Part shown: piece after piece, positions 52,388-61,877 of the stretch | Layout: every line of letters starts with the position of its first letter | Position numbering within the stretch: the first letter of the stretch is position 1 | Assembly (NCBI GenBank): GCA_003676145.1 | Contig: NAUB01000023.1 | Location: 124,001-188,000, forward strand | Direction: 5' to 3' | Source: a gamma proteobacterium symbiont of Stewartia floridana | Lineage (GTDB): Bacteria; Pseudomonadota; Gammaproteobacteria; Chromatiales; Chromatiaceae | DNA: 64,000 nt | Position numbers and translations under genes: made by a program | Notes under the pieces: model-generated | The model's database searches: none | What the model was told of the DNA's origin: nothing | Seen by the model: only the letters and a program-made list of their open reading frames with translations

Positions 52388-52933
52388 GTGGAAAATTTCA
52401 GAGGCACCACAATTCTCTCCGTCAGGCGCGGCGGTAAAGTCGTGATCGGCGGTGACGGCCAGGTCTCCCTGGGCAATACGGTCATGAAGGGCAACGCCCG
52501 CAAAGTCCGCCAACTCCACAAGGGCCAGGTGATCGCCGGATTCGCCGGCGCCACGGCGGATGCCTTCACCCTGTTTGAGCGGTTTGAGGGTAAACTGGAG
52601 AAACATCAGGGCCATCTGACCCGAGCGGCGGTTGAAATGGCCAAGGACTGGCGAACCGACCGGGCGCTGCGTCGTTTGGAGGCGCTGCTCTGTGTGGCCG
52701 ACGCCAAGGCCTCTCTGATCATCTCGGGCACCGGCGATGTGATTGAACCGGAACAGAGTCTGATGGCGATCGGTTCCGGCGGCAGCTTTGCCCAGGCCGC
52801 CGCCCGCGCGTTGTTGGAAAATACGGAACTCAGCGCCCGTGAGATCGTCGAAAAAGGGCTTGGTATTGCGGCTGACATCTGCATCTATACCAACCACAAC
52901 CGGGTGCTCGAAGAGCTGGACAGCGATACTTAA
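52388..52933 (+). CDS. hslV: ATP-dependent protease peptidase subunit HslV
   Basis: 181 residues. Forms the dodecameric proteolytic core of HslUV (ClpYQ). It begins [16 protein letters not shown]; removal of the first six residues exposes the catalytic N-terminal Thr (GTTIL). Conserved [37 protein letters not shown] and [16 protein letters not shown] follow. The start is the GTG at 52388, six bases after AGGA; the open frame upstream lacks family similarity. hslU follows 174 bases later, a longer gap than usual, in which I see no second gene. Confidence 0.95.
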   Translation: MENFRGTTILSVRRGGKVVIGGDGQVSLGNTVMKGNARKVRQLHKGQVIAGFAGATADAFTLFERFEGKLEKHQGHLTRAAVEMAKDWRTDRALRRLEALLCVADAKASLIISGTGDVIEPEQSLMAIGSGGSFAQAAARALLENTELSAREIVEKGLGIAADICIYTNHNRVLEELDSDT

Positions 52934-53107
52934 TCCGGATGAACCCGAACCGAGCTGCGAGGTCGGCAGAATCAGCACTCCCCTGCTGGCAGGCAGCGGG
53001 GCGGAAACTGTGCAGATGTGCCGCGACAGCGCTTAAGAATATTCAGTTAGTCGCCTTGAAGAGACCGTAGAGAAGCCAAGGCGTAGTAATAAAACAGGCT
53101 TTATTTC

Positions 53108-54448
53108 ATGTCGCAAATCACACCTCAACAGATTGTTGCCGAACTTGATAAACACATCATCGGCCAGAACGACGCCAAGCGTGCGGTTGCCATTGCACTG
53201 CGTAACCGCTGGCGCAGGGCTCAGGTGGATGAGACCCTGCGGAATGAGATCACACCCAAGAACATCCTCATGATCGGCCCTACCGGGGTGGGAAAAACCG
53301 AGATTGCCCGGCGCCTGGCGAAACTGGCCAATGCACCCTTCATCAAGGTGGAAGCGACCAAGTTCACCGAAGTGGGCTATGTGGGCCGTGAAGTGGATTC
53401 GATCATTCGCGAGCTGGCTGATTCCGCCGTGAAAATGGTTCGCGAAGGGGAGATGGAGAAGGTCTCGGAAGAGGCCAGCCATGCGGCGGAAGAGCGTATT
53501 CTCGATGTGCTGTTACCGGCCCCCAAACCCACTGGATGGGACGACAGCGAAACCAGCAGCGGCGTCTCCAGCTCAACCCGGGAGAAGTTCCGCGACAAGC
53601 TGCGCAGCGGCTCGATGGATGACAAAGAGATCGAAATCGAGGTCAACACCACACCGGTGGGTGTTGAGATCATGGCGCCTCCCGGCATGGAGGAGATGAC
53701 CAGCCAGCTGCAGGGGATGTTCCAGAATCTGGGCAGCGGCAGAACCCGCCGGCGCAAGTTACGCATCAAAGACGCATTCAAGGTGCTGAGTGACGAAGAG
53801 GCGGCGAAGCGGATCAATGAGGAGGACCTCAAGCTGCGCGCCCTGGAGACTGTGGAGCAGCATGGCATCGTCTTCATCGACGAACTGGACAAGGTGACCA
53901 GCCGGACTGAGACCAGTGGCGGCGCTGACGTCTCCCGTGAGGGGGTACAGCGGGATCTGCTGCCACTGGTGGAAGGCTGCACCATCTCCACCAAGCACGG
54001 CATGGTGAAGACCGATCATATTCTGTTTATTGCCTCCGGCGCCTTCCACCTCAGCAAGCCCTCGGACCTGATTCCGGAGCTGCAGGGGCGGCTGCCGATC
54101 CGGGTCGAGCTGTCGGCCCTCAACACCGATGATTTCACCCGCATTCTGACCGAACCCGATGCCTCGCTCACCGAGCAGTACCAGGCTCTGCTGAATACGG
54201 AACAGGTACGCCTGGAGTTTACCGAGGGGGGAATCAAGCGGATTGCGGAAACCGCCTGGCAGGTCAACGAGCGAACCGAGAACATCGGTGCACGGCGACT
54301 GCATACGGTGATGGAGCGACTGCTGGAGAGCATCTCCTTCGAGGCCTCTGAGCAGAGCGGCCAAACCGTCGTCATCGACGAGGCCTATGTGGACAGTCAG
54401 CTCTCCCAGCTGGTGGCGGATGAGGACCTGAGCCAGTATATCCTTTAG
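53108..54448 (+). CDS. hslU: ATP-dependent protease ATPase subunit HslU
   Basis: 446-residue AAA+ unfoldase of HslUV, close to the usual 443. N-terminal [33 protein letters not shown], Walker [14 protein letters not shown] (about residues 57-69), an intermediate domain (about 110-240), Walker [11 protein letters not shown] and the sensor regions with [14 protein letters not shown] are all visible. The pore motif GYVGREVD is present. The C-terminal YIL, which docks into HslV, is conserved (SQYIL). It is probably cotranscribed with hslV. Confidence 0.96.
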   Translation: MSQITPQQIVAELDKHIIGQNDAKRAVAIALRNRWRRAQVDETLRNEITPKNILMIGPTGVGKTEIARRLAKLANAPFIKVEATKFTEVGYVGREVDSIIRELADSAVKMVREGEMEKVSEEASHAAEERILDVLLPAPKPTGWDDSETSSGVSSSTREKFRDKLRSGSMDDKEIEIEVNTTPVGVEIMAPPGMEEMTSQLQGMFQNLGSGRTRRRKLRIKDAFKVLSDEEAAKRINEEDLKLRALETVEQHGIVFIDELDKVTSRTETSGGADVSREGVQRDLLPLVEGCTISTKHGMVKTDHILFIASGAFHLSKPSDLIPELQGRLPIRVELSALNTDDFTRILTEPDASLTEQYQALLNTEQVRLEFTEGGIKRIAETAWQVNERTENIGARRLHTVMERLLESISFEASEQSGQTVVIDEAYVDSQLSQLVADEDLSQYIL

Positions 54449-54579
54449 CGACCATCAGCAGGCGTTCGGCAGCCGGTTGACCGGGACAAACCCTGATCAA
54501 AGCCTGCTTATGGGTTAGCGGATCCGATATAAAGTGGCCGCGCCCAACAATTGAATAACAGATGAATTGAGAGAAAACC

Positions 54580-54948
54580 ATGTCACACCCCAATCCGACA
54601 GAGATCCACCTTCATAAGCAGTCCCGTGTCCTGGAAATCAGTTTCGATGACGGTAACAAATACAGCTATCCCGCAGAGTATCTGCGGGTCTTCTCCCCCT
54701 CCGCAGAGGTTCAGGGCCATGGCCCGGGACAAGAAGTGTTGCAGGTTGGCAAGGAAGAGGTGAATATTGCCCATATTGACCCTGTGGGAAATTACGCCAT
54801 CTGCCTGCACTTCGACGACGAACACAACACCGGGATCTACTCCTGGGATACCTTGTATCAGTTGGGCGCCAACTACGAACGCAACTGGCAGGACTATCTG
54901 CAACGACTGCAGGCGGCAGGTTACCAGCGCAAGGAGCCATCGGCTTAG
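54580..54948 (+). CDS. DUF971 family protein
   Basis: 122 residues, one DUF971 domain (the domain also found at the N-terminus of gamma-butyrobetaine hydroxylase). Motifs: EISFDDGNKYSYPAEYLRVFSPSAEVQGHG and YAICLHFDDEHNTGIYSWDTLYQLG. In related proteins this domain binds zinc or Fe-S clusters. Here it lacks the usual Cys set and instead has acidic/His residues (DDEHNTG). It sits between hslU and ubiE, an order common in gammaproteobacteria. A TATAAA element at 54528 may belong to its promoter. Confidence 0.88.
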   Translation: MSHPNPTEIHLHKQSRVLEISFDDGNKYSYPAEYLRVFSPSAEVQGHGPGQEVLQVGKEEVNIAHIDPVGNYAICLHFDDEHNTGIYSWDTLYQLGANYERNWQDYLQRLQAAGYQRKEPSA

Positions 54949-54980
54949 GGCGCTCATAGATTGAAACAAATGGTGATGCC

Positions 54981-55730
54981 ATGAAGGACGAGAAGACGAC
55001 ACATTTCGGCTATCAGGATGTGCCGGTCGACGAAAAAGCGGGACGGGTTCGGCAGGTATTCGACTCCGTCGCCAACAAATATGACCTGATGAATGACCTG
55101 ATGTCATTCGGCATACACCGGCTGTGGAAGCGCCATACCATTGAAATGTCCGGTGTCCGTCAGGGACAGCGGGTTCTCGACCTGGCGGCCGGTACCGGCG
55201 ATCTTTCAGCCCGCTTCAGTGGCCTGGTCGGCGATCAGGGCGAGGTGGTGTTCTCCGACATCAACGCCGCCATGCTCAGCCAGGGCAGGGACCGGATGAT
55301 CGACGAGGGGCGGGTTGCCAATGTCCGATATGTTCAGGCGGACGCCCAATACCTGCCGTTTCCCGACGACTACTTCGATTGCGTCACCATCGGCTTCGGC
55401 CTGCGTAACGTCACCGACAAGCAGTTGGCGTTGAATGCCATATTCCGGGTGATCAAGCCCGGTGGTCGTCTGCTGGTGCTGGAGTTCTCCAAACCGATCC
55501 ACCAGCCGCTGCAGAAAGTTTACGACCTCTACTCCTTCACGCTGCTGCCGAAGATCGGCAAACTGGTCACTCAGGATGAGGATAGCTACCGCTACCTGGC
55601 GGAATCGATCCGCATGCACCCGGACCAGGAGACCTTGAAGGGCATGCTGGAACATGCCGGCTTCGAGCGCTGCGACTACTTCAATCTGACCGGTGGCGTG
55701 GTCGCCATACATCGGGGCTATAAAGTCTGA
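54981..55730 (+). CDS. ubiE: Ubiquinone/menaquinone C-methyltransferase UbiE
   Basis: 249-residue SAM-dependent methyltransferase for the C-methylation step of ubiquinone and menaquinone synthesis. Motif I is [15 protein letters not shown]. Family signatures [21 protein letters not shown] and [17 protein letters not shown] are present. The C-terminal [16 protein letters not shown] is nearly invariant. It overlaps the ubiJ start by one base, so ubiE-ubiJ-ubiB form one operon, as in E. coli. Confidence 0.96.
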   Translation: MKDEKTTHFGYQDVPVDEKAGRVRQVFDSVANKYDLMNDLMSFGIHRLWKRHTIEMSGVRQGQRVLDLAAGTGDLSARFSGLVGDQGEVVFSDINAAMLSQGRDRMIDEGRVANVRYVQADAQYLPFPDDYFDCVTIGFGLRNVTDKQLALNAIFRVIKPGGRLLVLEFSKPIHQPLQKVYDLYSFTLLPKIGKLVTQDEDSYRYLAESIRMHPDQETLKGMLEHAGFERCDYFNLTGGVVAIHRGYKV

Positions 55731-56359
55731 TGACCATCACAGCCGCCCTGTTCGCCAGCCTGGAGCAACTGCTCAACCAAGCCATCAATCTGGATCCCGA
55801 GGCCGCCAAGCGACTCGCCCCGATGCAGGGTCGGGTCATCCAGCTGGATCTGCTGGGCACCGGACTGAACCTCTACATGATCCCCGAACCCCAGGGATTC
55901 CAGGTGCTCAGCCATTTTGAGGGCGAAGCGGACTGCCTGCTGCGCGGCAGCCTGCTCGACCTGGCCAGCATGCGCAATCCGAGTAACAGCAGTGATCAGC
56001 TGTTCAATGGTTCGGTCACCATCGAGGGTGATACCGCCCTGGCGCAACGATTCGGTGCGTTCTTCAGCAGCCTCGATATCGACTGGGAAGAGCAACTCTC
56101 CCGACTCACCGGAGACGTCGCCGCCCATCAGATCGGCAGCCTGGCGCGGGGCTTCCTGGGATGGGGTAAACAGCTCAACCAGACCACCAGCCTCAACCTG
56201 AAAGAGTATCTTGAGGAGGAGTTACGGCTGATACCCGGACGCTACGAAATGGACCCCTTTCTTCAGGATGTGGATCGCCTGCGTGACGATGTGGAGCGGC
56301 TCGAAGCCCGCATTCAACGGCTCTCCCGCCGTGACGACCAGGAGGATAAAACCTCGTGA
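55730..56359 (+). CDS. ubiJ: Ubiquinone biosynthesis accessory factor UbiJ (SCP2 domain)
   Basis: 209 residues. The N-terminal SCP2-type lipid-binding domain (residues about 10-115) is followed by a helical tail ending in a coiled coil ([22 protein letters not shown]). UbiJ holds the lipid intermediates of the soluble Ubi complex. Position between ubiE and ubiB is diagnostic. The stop overlaps the ubiB start (GTGA). Confidence 0.92.
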   Translation: MTITAALFASLEQLLNQAINLDPEAAKRLAPMQGRVIQLDLLGTGLNLYMIPEPQGFQVLSHFEGEADCLLRGSLLDLASMRNPSNSSDQLFNGSVTIEGDTALAQRFGAFFSSLDIDWEEQLSRLTGDVAAHQIGSLARGFLGWGKQLNQTTSLNLKEYLEEELRLIPGRYEMDPFLQDVDRLRDDVERLEARIQRLSRRDDQEDKTS

Positions 56360-58014
56360 TCCGTCCCTCTCAAGCACTCCGTCTGATCCACATCAATCTG
56401 GTACTGCTGCGCCACGGCCTGGATGAGGTGATCCTTGCCACCCACCTGTTCCGCCCGATCCGCTTTCTGAGCTATCTCTCTCCCTGGTTCTGGTTTCGCA
56501 AAGACCGGGGAAGCTACCCGGTGCGGATCCGCCGGGCACTGGAAGATCTGGGGCCGATCTTTGTCAAATTCGGCCAGATCCTCTCCACCCGGCGTGACCT
56601 GCTGCCGGACGACCTGGCCAATGAACTGGCCAAACTTCAGGATCGGGTTCCCCCCTTCCCTGGCAGCCAGGCGAGAAAAATCATCGAAAAGGCGTTCGGC
56701 AAGCCGATCGATGAGATGCTGGAGGCTTTCGATGAGAAACCCCTCGCCTCGGCCTCCATCGCCCAGGTGCACACCGCTCAGCTGAAGGATGGGCGCAAGG
56801 TGGTGGTGAAGGTTCTGCGACCCAACATCGAAAAGACCATCCGCCGGGATGTTGACCTGCTTTTCACCATCGCCCATCTGGCGGAAAAGTACTGGAAGGA
56901 GGGACGCAGACTGAGACCGGTGGAGGTTGTCCAGGAGTATGAGAAGACCATATTCGATGAACTGGATCTGATGCGGGAAGCGGCCAACGCCTCCCAGTTG
57001 CGACGTAACTTTCTCGACAGCGATACCCTCTATGTACCTGAGGTCTATTGGGATCTGACCCGGCAGAACGTATTCGTCATGGAGCGCATCAGCGGCACGC
57101 CCGTCGGTGATATCGAGACACTGCGCCAGCAGGGCATCAGTATGAAACTGCTTGGTGAGCGGGGTGTCGAGATCTTTTTCACCCAGGTCTTCAAGTACAA
57201 CTTTTTTCATGCCGACATGCATCCGGGCAATATTTTCGTCGAACCGGACGGACGTTATATCGCTGTGGATTTCGGCATCATGGGGACGCTTACCGAAGAG
57301 GACAAGCGCTACCTGGCTGAGAACCTGCTCGCCTTCTTCAACCGGGACTACAAAAGGGTCGCCCAACTCCATGTGGCCTCCGGCTGGGTGCCCAAGGGGA
57401 CCCGGGTGGAGGAGTTCGAATCGGCGATCCGCACCGTCAGCGAACCGATCTTCGAAAAACCCCTCAGCGAGATCTCCTTCGGCCACTTTCTGTTGCGCCT
57501 GTTCCAGACCGCGCGGCGCTTCGATATGGAGGTCCAACCACAGCTTGTGCTGCTGCAGAAGACCCTGCTGAATATCGAGGGACTGGGCCGTCAACTCTAT
57601 CCTCAACTCGACCTCTGGACCACCGCCAAACCCTTCCTCGAGCGCTGGATGAGTGAACAGATCGGACGCCGTGCGTTCGTCGGCAAACTGAGAAAGAATC
57701 TTCCCCAGATCGCCGAAAATCTGCCGGATCTGCCCAACAAACTGAACAAGATCATCGATGATGCGGCGGCGGGCAAGCTGACCCTCAACTGGGAGTCGCA
57801 AGAGCTGCAGAAACTGCGTCAACAGATGCAGCACAACCACCTCAACACCCTGACCACCATCTCCGGCAGTGCGCTGCTGCTGAGTGGTTCGTTACTGTTG
57901 GTGTTCGGCAGCGGCGGACTGATTCCGGCCACCCTGGCCACCGCACTCGGCTTCGGCCTGGGCAGCGGCGGCGGTGTTTTGCTGCTGAGAAGCTGGCTCA
58001 AGGCATCTGGTTAA
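56356..58014 (+). CDS. ubiB: Ubiquinone biosynthesis atypical kinase UbiB
   Basis: 552-residue membrane-associated ATPase of the ABC1/ADCK family that supports coenzyme Q synthesis. KxGQ motif [12 protein letters not shown] (about residue 70) and the Ala-rich nucleotide loop [12 protein letters not shown] (about 130-141) are present. Invariant Lys152 (VVVKVLRP), the catalytic loop [12 protein letters not shown] and the metal site VDFGIMG follow. Two C-terminal membrane helices cover about residues 497-545. The start is a GTG at 56356 that overlaps the ubiJ stop. Repeat R4 begins at its stop codon. Confidence 0.96.
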   Translation: MIRPSQALRLIHINLVLLRHGLDEVILATHLFRPIRFLSYLSPWFWFRKDRGSYPVRIRRALEDLGPIFVKFGQILSTRRDLLPDDLANELAKLQDRVPPFPGSQARKIIEKAFGKPIDEMLEAFDEKPLASASIAQVHTAQLKDGRKVVVKVLRPNIEKTIRRDVDLLFTIAHLAEKYWKEGRRLRPVEVVQEYEKTIFDELDLMREAANASQLRRNFLDSDTLYVPEVYWDLTRQNVFVMERISGTPVGDIETLRQQGISMKLLGERGVEIFFTQVFKYNFFHADMHPGNIFVEPDGRYIAVDFGIMGTLTEEDKRYLAENLLAFFNRDYKRVAQLHVASGWVPKGTRVEEFESAIRTVSEPIFEKPLSEISFGHFLLRLFQTARRFDMEVQPQLVLLQKTLLNIEGLGRQLYPQLDLWTTAKPFLERWMSEQIGRRAFVGKLRKNLPQIAENLPDLPNKLNKIIDDAAAGKLTLNWESQELQKLRQQMQHNHLNTLTTISGSALLLSGSLLLVFGSGGLIPATLATALGFGLGSGGGVLLLRSWLKASG

Positions 58015-58256
58015 GAGTTGAGTCCGCAAATGAACGCAAATGGTATCAAGCCTTAATGGTACTTACTTAGTGCCAAGAAACTCATTGCGCTTGGTAATAC
58101 TCAAATAACCTTGGTGCGGCATGGCCCCATCAAATACGCTTTAAGATCCGCATAAGGCCAAGGATTGCTTTGCTCAATAAAGCCCCTGCAGTTGTAACAC
58201 AATATTCCTATAACATTTGCGTTTATTCGCGTTCATTTGCGGACTCAATTCTTATC
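58012..58256. repeat. Palindromic intergenic repeat, copy R4 (expanded)
   Basis: 245-bp element. The left arm (about 58015-58043) reads GAGTCCGC-AAATGAACGC-AAATG. The right arm (about 58213-58252), folded, reads the same but with one more 10-base module (GAATAAACGC) before AAATG. The 170-base interior is unrelated to the other copies, has no open frame worth calling and no recognised RNA. It fills most of the 353-base gap between ubiB and the zinc-ribbon gene. Confidence 0.75.
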
Positions 58257-58367
58257 TTCAATTGCGATTCTGCACTGTGATCAGGAGCGATTCGCGGTTT
58301 AACCATGCTTGGCGCAGCCGGAAAATTGATCCATGATTAATGTATGGTTCAGCGTAGGGAGAGAAGC

Positions 58368-58886
58368 ATGACAGAGACCCCCCAAGATCCGATGGAACGC
58401 CTGGCGAAAGCCTATGACAAGATGTTGCACGAAGTACACGAAGCCGTCGAAACGGCCCGGGAGAACACCCTGCCCGGCCTCAAGGATTATCTTGAAGATG
58501 CCCGTGAAAAGATGATCGAACTGGGCGAACTGAGCCGGGAAGAGGCTGAAAAGGTCTCCACCTATGTGGAGCGGGATATGAAAGATGCGGCCAGCTACCT
58601 GCTGGAGACCGGTGAGCAGCTCTCAGCCTGGTGGCGTTTCGATGTACAGCAGGTGGAAGAGCGGATGCTGGAGATGTTCACCAGCGTGGCCGATCAAACC
58701 AAACTTGAGCTGGCCAAACTGGCCCAGCGTGCCAACACCGCGTCCCTCTACCATACCGGCGAGGTTACCGGACCGGGCACCCTGATCTGTACCGCATGCG
58801 GCAAAGAGATGCACTTCAAAAAGACCGGCCACATTCCACCCTGCTCAGGCTGCAAAGGGACCGACTTTCAGCGTTCCGCTAGCTAA
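58368..58886 (+). CDS. DUF1451 zinc-ribbon protein (YbeL-like)
   Basis: 172 residues. A long helical N-terminal region (about 1-120: ERLAKAYDKMLHEVHEAVETARENTLPGLKDYLEDAREKMIELGELSREEAEKV) ends in a small zinc ribbon, LICTACGKEMHF...PPCSGCKGTDF (two C-x2-C pairs). This is the DUF1451 layout, as in E. coli YbeL; the function is unknown. ATG at 58368 follows GGGAGAG with proper spacing; the frame is open to 58344 without support. The gene is bracketed by repeat copies R4 and R5. Confidence 0.85.
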   Translation: MTETPQDPMERLAKAYDKMLHEVHEAVETARENTLPGLKDYLEDAREKMIELGELSREEAEKVSTYVERDMKDAASYLLETGEQLSAWWRFDVQQVEERMLEMFTSVADQTKLELAKLAQRANTASLYHTGEVTGPGTLICTACGKEMHFKKTGHIPPCSGCKGTDFQRSAS

Positions 58887-58917
58887 CGCCAGGGTGGTGC
58901 TTCTACACAGGAAACTT

Positions 58918-59018
58918 AACCGCAAAACACGCCAATCACCGCGAATCTGTGCAAATAGATCAGAAAGCTAAAAAATCCATTCGCGTTTGATTGCGGTGAT
59001 TAGCGTCCATTTGCGGTT
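58918..59018. repeat. Palindromic intergenic repeat, copy R5
   Basis: 101-bp inverted repeat between the converging DUF1451 and ABM-like genes. Left arm AACCGC-AAAACACGC-CAATCACCGC; right arm folded AACCGC-AAATGGACGC-TAATCACCGC. It has the same length as R1 and shares the 10-base CGC-ending modules. Confidence 0.85.
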
Positions 59019-59074
59019 TATATCCGAGCTGCCCCCCCAACTTCATCCTTAAGGTTGGGAGCCAGCTACTCTCG

Positions 59075-59524
59075 TTATGCCGCATAAAGGGCCTTGGCCT
59101 GCTGGGCCGCTTTTGCCTCTTCCATGCTGTAGGCCTTGCCCGACCAAAGCATCTCATAGGCGATCTCCTCATTACCGTTCTCACAGATCTCCACGACCCG
59201 TTTGAACAGTGGCTGAAAGGTCTCACTGCGATGCGACAGCTCATGTTCACCAAAACTGCGCCAGAAGGTAACGATCAAAGCCTCCCGGGCTTTCAGCTCA
59301 CTCGATACCGGCTGACCGATGGTCGACCCTTCATTGGAGATCTGGCCGCTGTTCAGCGCGACAAAACCGCCGATGAAACCGCTCTCGGAGTGATAAGTCT
59401 TGACGTTCTCGCACAACTCGGCAACCCGCTCCTGCAGATCATCCACCGTATAACCCGGCTTGAGGATTACACGATTCACCGTTACCACACCATCATAGGG
59501 AAAGTCAGCAATCAAACCGTTCAT
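59075..59524 (-). CDS. Antibiotic biosynthesis monooxygenase-like (dimeric alpha-beta barrel) protein
   Basis: 149 residues, soluble. The pattern VVTVNRVILKPGYTVDDLQERVAELCENVKTYHSESGFIGGFVALNSG, then ALIVTFWRSFGEHELSHRSETFQPLFKRVVEICENG, suggests two strand-helix units of the ABM/EthD-type ferredoxin-like fold. No catalytic residues can be assigned. It may act on quinones, haem or a small organic compound. ATG at 59524 is preceded by GGAGG with ideal spacing. An IscR-type operator lies 32 bases upstream, hinting at control by Fe-S or redox status. Confidence 0.5.
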   Translation of the reverse strand: MNGLIADFPYDGVVTVNRVILKPGYTVDDLQERVAELCENVKTYHSESGFIGGFVALNSGQISNEGSTIGQPVSSELKAREALIVTFWRSFGEHELSHRSETFQPLFKRVVEICENGNEEIAYEMLWSGKAYSMEEAKAAQQAKALYAA

Positions 59525-59555
59525 GGCCGCCTCCAAGCATATTACTATATTCTAA

Positions 59556-59580
59556 ATATCTGACTAAAATACTCGGAAAT
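59556..59580. promoter_or_regulatory. IscR/Rrf2-type operator candidate
   Basis: A 25-base site with the core CTGACTAAAATACTCGG that fits the IscR type 1 consensus (ATASYYGACTRWWWYAGTCRRSTAT) at 21 of 25 positions by hand comparison. It sits 32-56 bases upstream of the ABM-like start, where it would overlap the promoter, and faces the 3' end of apbE on the other side. Confidence 0.45.
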
Positions 59581-59640
59581 AGTTCTGGACTTATAACCAC
59601 ATGTAAAATATAGAATTTATCAACTTCAACAAGATACAGG

Positions 59641-60534
59641 TCAGGGTGTCAGCCAATACTGTACATCCTGATTCTGTAGAAAAGTTTCCGCCTCAGGACC
59701 TTGTAACAGCGCCAAGGTGGCCAACAGCCCGGCCTCGGTGCAAGTCGCCGCCGCAACCGTTGCCGATCGTGATGCGGCATCAATTGGCCAGCCAGTTTTG
59801 GGATTCAGTAAATGGCCATAACGTTTTCCATTGTGCATCAGATAACGCCGGGTATCGCCACTGGTCGCGAGGGCGCCACGACTGATCTTCAGCAGACCCT
59901 TTGGTGTGTCGGGATGACTCGGATTTTCAATACCAACCGACCAGGGTTGCTTGGAAAGCCTCATCCCGCCTGTGCAGATATCACCACCGTAGTTGATCAG
60001 CAGCGCCCTGTCGGTGTGCTGCTGTAACAGCTGCAGAGTACGATCCACTGCATACTCTTTGCCGATGCCGCCAAAGTCGATCTCCATACCTTCAACAAGG
60101 GTCAGAAAGGGCCTGTCCCAGGTCAGTTTCTGCCAACCCACAAAGGGCATGATCTGTTCAACCTGTTGCTGGCTGGGCAGTTGACTGCCACCATCAAAAC
60201 GCCAGATACGCCTCAGCACACCGGACGTGATATCGAACAGACCCTCACTCAACTGCCAACAGAGCTGGGCAAAGTCGAGCAGCTGAGCGACCTCCTCATC
60301 GACTTCAACTGGATGCCCGCCACTGTTGTTGATCTGATGGACCGGATTGTCATTGAGATAGCGACTGAACTTGGACTCGATGCGCCAGGCTTCCTGGGCA
60401 GCGATGTTGAGCAGCTGCCTTGCCTGTGCTTCCCCGTCGACCTCCATGAACAGCTCACAGGGACTTGCCATGGCTTCAAACGAACCGACCCAATAGCTAT
60501 CTGCGGCAATCAGTTTGACTGGGCGATCGTTCAC
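59641..60534 (-). CDS. apbE: FAD:protein FMN transferase (ApbE family)
   Basis: 297 residues. ApbE attaches FMN covalently to Thr/Ser of partner proteins. Family motifs: FEAMASPCELFMEV near residue 20, WRIESKFSRYLNDNPVHQINNS, LFDITSGVLRRIWRFDGG, IDFGGIGKEYAVDRTL, LINYGGDICTGG and GALATSGDTRRYLMHNGKRYGHLLNPKTGWP. The start is GTG at 60534 just after GGAAGGATA; the frame has no earlier start before a stop codon. No signal peptide or lipobox is visible, unlike the usual exported ApbE. Last gene of the thioredoxin-DUF4266-DUF3570-apbE operon, 68 bases after DUF3570. Confidence 0.9.
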   Translation of the reverse strand: MNDRPVKLIAADSYWVGSFEAMASPCELFMEVDGEAQARQLLNIAAQEAWRIESKFSRYLNDNPVHQINNSGGHPVEVDEEVAQLLDFAQLCWQLSEGLFDITSGVLRRIWRFDGGSQLPSQQQVEQIMPFVGWQKLTWDRPFLTLVEGMEIDFGGIGKEYAVDRTLQLLQQHTDRALLINYGGDICTGGMRLSKQPWSVGIENPSHPDTPKGLLKISRGALATSGDTRRYLMHNGKRYGHLLNPKTGWPIDAASRSATVAAATCTEAGLLATLALLQGPEAETFLQNQDVQYWLTP

Positions 60535-60602
60535 TATCCTTCCGCCTGGGGCCTCTATGAAACCGGCGACTTAGGCCTGGTAATAACGGGTGGCCAAACA
60601 GC

Positions 60603-61877
60603 TTAAAACTTAAAACCTAACTGGACAATAATTGCTTCAACATCGGGATAGAGCTCCACATCGTTGAGTATTCCCGGAACCACCGACTCGGTATTGTCAT
60701 TGCTTTGCAGATAATATTCCAGGCGCAGACTCAGCTCCTGTTCATTCCTCAGGGCCATCCCATATCGTATACCGACAGTCAGCGCCTGCATATTCCCCAG
60801 CCGGTAATCGGCTGAGACATGATCAGGCAGACTTTCACCCTGTATCAAGAAACGCCGATAGAAATCCGCTTCACTCTGATCGTAGTAACGGATATGCGGC
60901 TCCAGATAGTGTCGGCCATCCAGAATCCAGCGGTAACGCAGGTCGATGGTATGGGATGTGATACCCCAGTCGTCCCAGAAGTAGCGATAGGAGAGATCAA
61001 GGATATCCGTTTCAAACTGATGCTTCACCTGCCAATAGAGACTCTGCTTCTGACGCCCATCCGGACGCTGCTCATAGCGGTACTCCAGCGGGCGTCCATC
61101 ATCACCCACCACACTGACAATTTTAAATGGATCGGTGAGATAACCGGATACATCGCTAAACGAATAACTCACCTGCATGATGGTCTTGCGATCGATCACC
61201 TGAGTGAGGCCGATAATCAGATCCAGGATATCCTTGTTCTCCTCGCTGTCTCCCCGGGTGGCATTGAACTCGCTTCGATAATTCGCTTGCCCGTTATCGA
61301 TGACCATGCTTGACAGACCAAAGGGGATATTGCCCTCCGGATTTACCGTATCGTAGGCCAGCGAGAGCCCGGTGTTCAGCGTGGTGTTACGCTTGTTGAA
61401 GTCCCTGGAGAGATTGGCATTGGCACTCAGTGAACTGTAATCATACTCGGTTGAAAAATTGATACCGAAACCGGTTTTGTAGTCCCGGTTGATTGGCTGT
61501 TCCCACTGGGAACTGAGAGCGAACCGATTATCCCGAAATGTATCATCCAGTGGCGTCTCCTCCGCCGCAGCAGTATAGGCGCCCTTACCTGAGGGCCGGG
61601 TAAAAGTCTGTGGTTGATCGCTGGGCGTTGCGCCATTGGCCGAGGCCCCACTCAAGGTATCGAAAACAAATTTCAGGTTCAGCGCCCTCTCTTCACCAAA
61701 ATCCCGCGTAGCACTGATTACCGGCTCCACAGCAGTTACCCTGTCCACTTCGGAGTAGTAGAGTACTGCACTATCGAAACTCCAATCCCCCTCCTCGCCC
61801 AGACTGTCGCTACTGTTCACCCCAAGCAGACCGCAGGTTGCCGCGGTCAAGGCATGGCGTATCTTTTTCGGCTTCAT
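60603..61877 (-). CDS. DUF3570 outer-membrane beta-barrel-like protein
   Basis: About 424 residues with a weak signal peptide (KIRHALTAATCGLLG) and then alternating amphipathic strands ended by aromatic residues through to a C-terminal Phe (VQLGFKF), as expected for an outer-membrane barrel. Near residue 75 is VFDTLSGASANGA. The part D-T-L-S-G-A-S fits the D-x-x-(S/T)-G-A-(S/T) pattern flavinylated by ApbE in RnfG/NqrC-type proteins. The ATG at 61877 overlaps the DUF4266 stop (TGATG); a TTG at 61892 is less likely. The function is unknown; pairing with apbE suggests a flavin-bearing envelope protein. Confidence 0.8.
   Translation of the reverse strand: MKPKKIRHALTAATCGLLGVNSSDSLGEEGDWSFDSAVLYYSEVDRVTAVEPVISATRDFGEERALNLKFVFDTLSGASANGATPSDQPQTFTRPSGKGAYTAAAEETPLDDTFRDNRFALSSQWEQPINRDYKTGFGINFSTEYDYSSLSANANLSRDFNKRNTTLNTGLSLAYDTVNPEGNIPFGLSSMVIDNGQANYRSEFNATRGDSEENKDILDLIIGLTQVIDRKTIMQVSYSFSDVSGYLTDPFKIVSVVGDDGRPLEYRYEQRPDGRQKQSLYWQVKHQFETDILDLSYRYFWDDWGITSHTIDLRYRWILDGRHYLEPHIRYYDQSEADFYRRFLIQGESLPDHVSADYRLGNMQALTVGIRYGMALRNEQELSLRLEYYLQSNDNTESVVPGILNDVELYPDVEAIIVQLGFKF

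Noticed and set aside
52214-52978. A 593-residue minus-strand open frame that would extend the LolA-like protein across hslV
   Set aside because: The extra 255 or more residues are the antisense reading of hslV and its promoter. A signal peptide starts at 52156, so the long version is not a real protein.
56314-57840. 508-residue open frame on the minus strand
   Set aside because: It is fully antisense to ubiJ/ubiB, which have unmistakable motifs; the frame has no recognisable domain.
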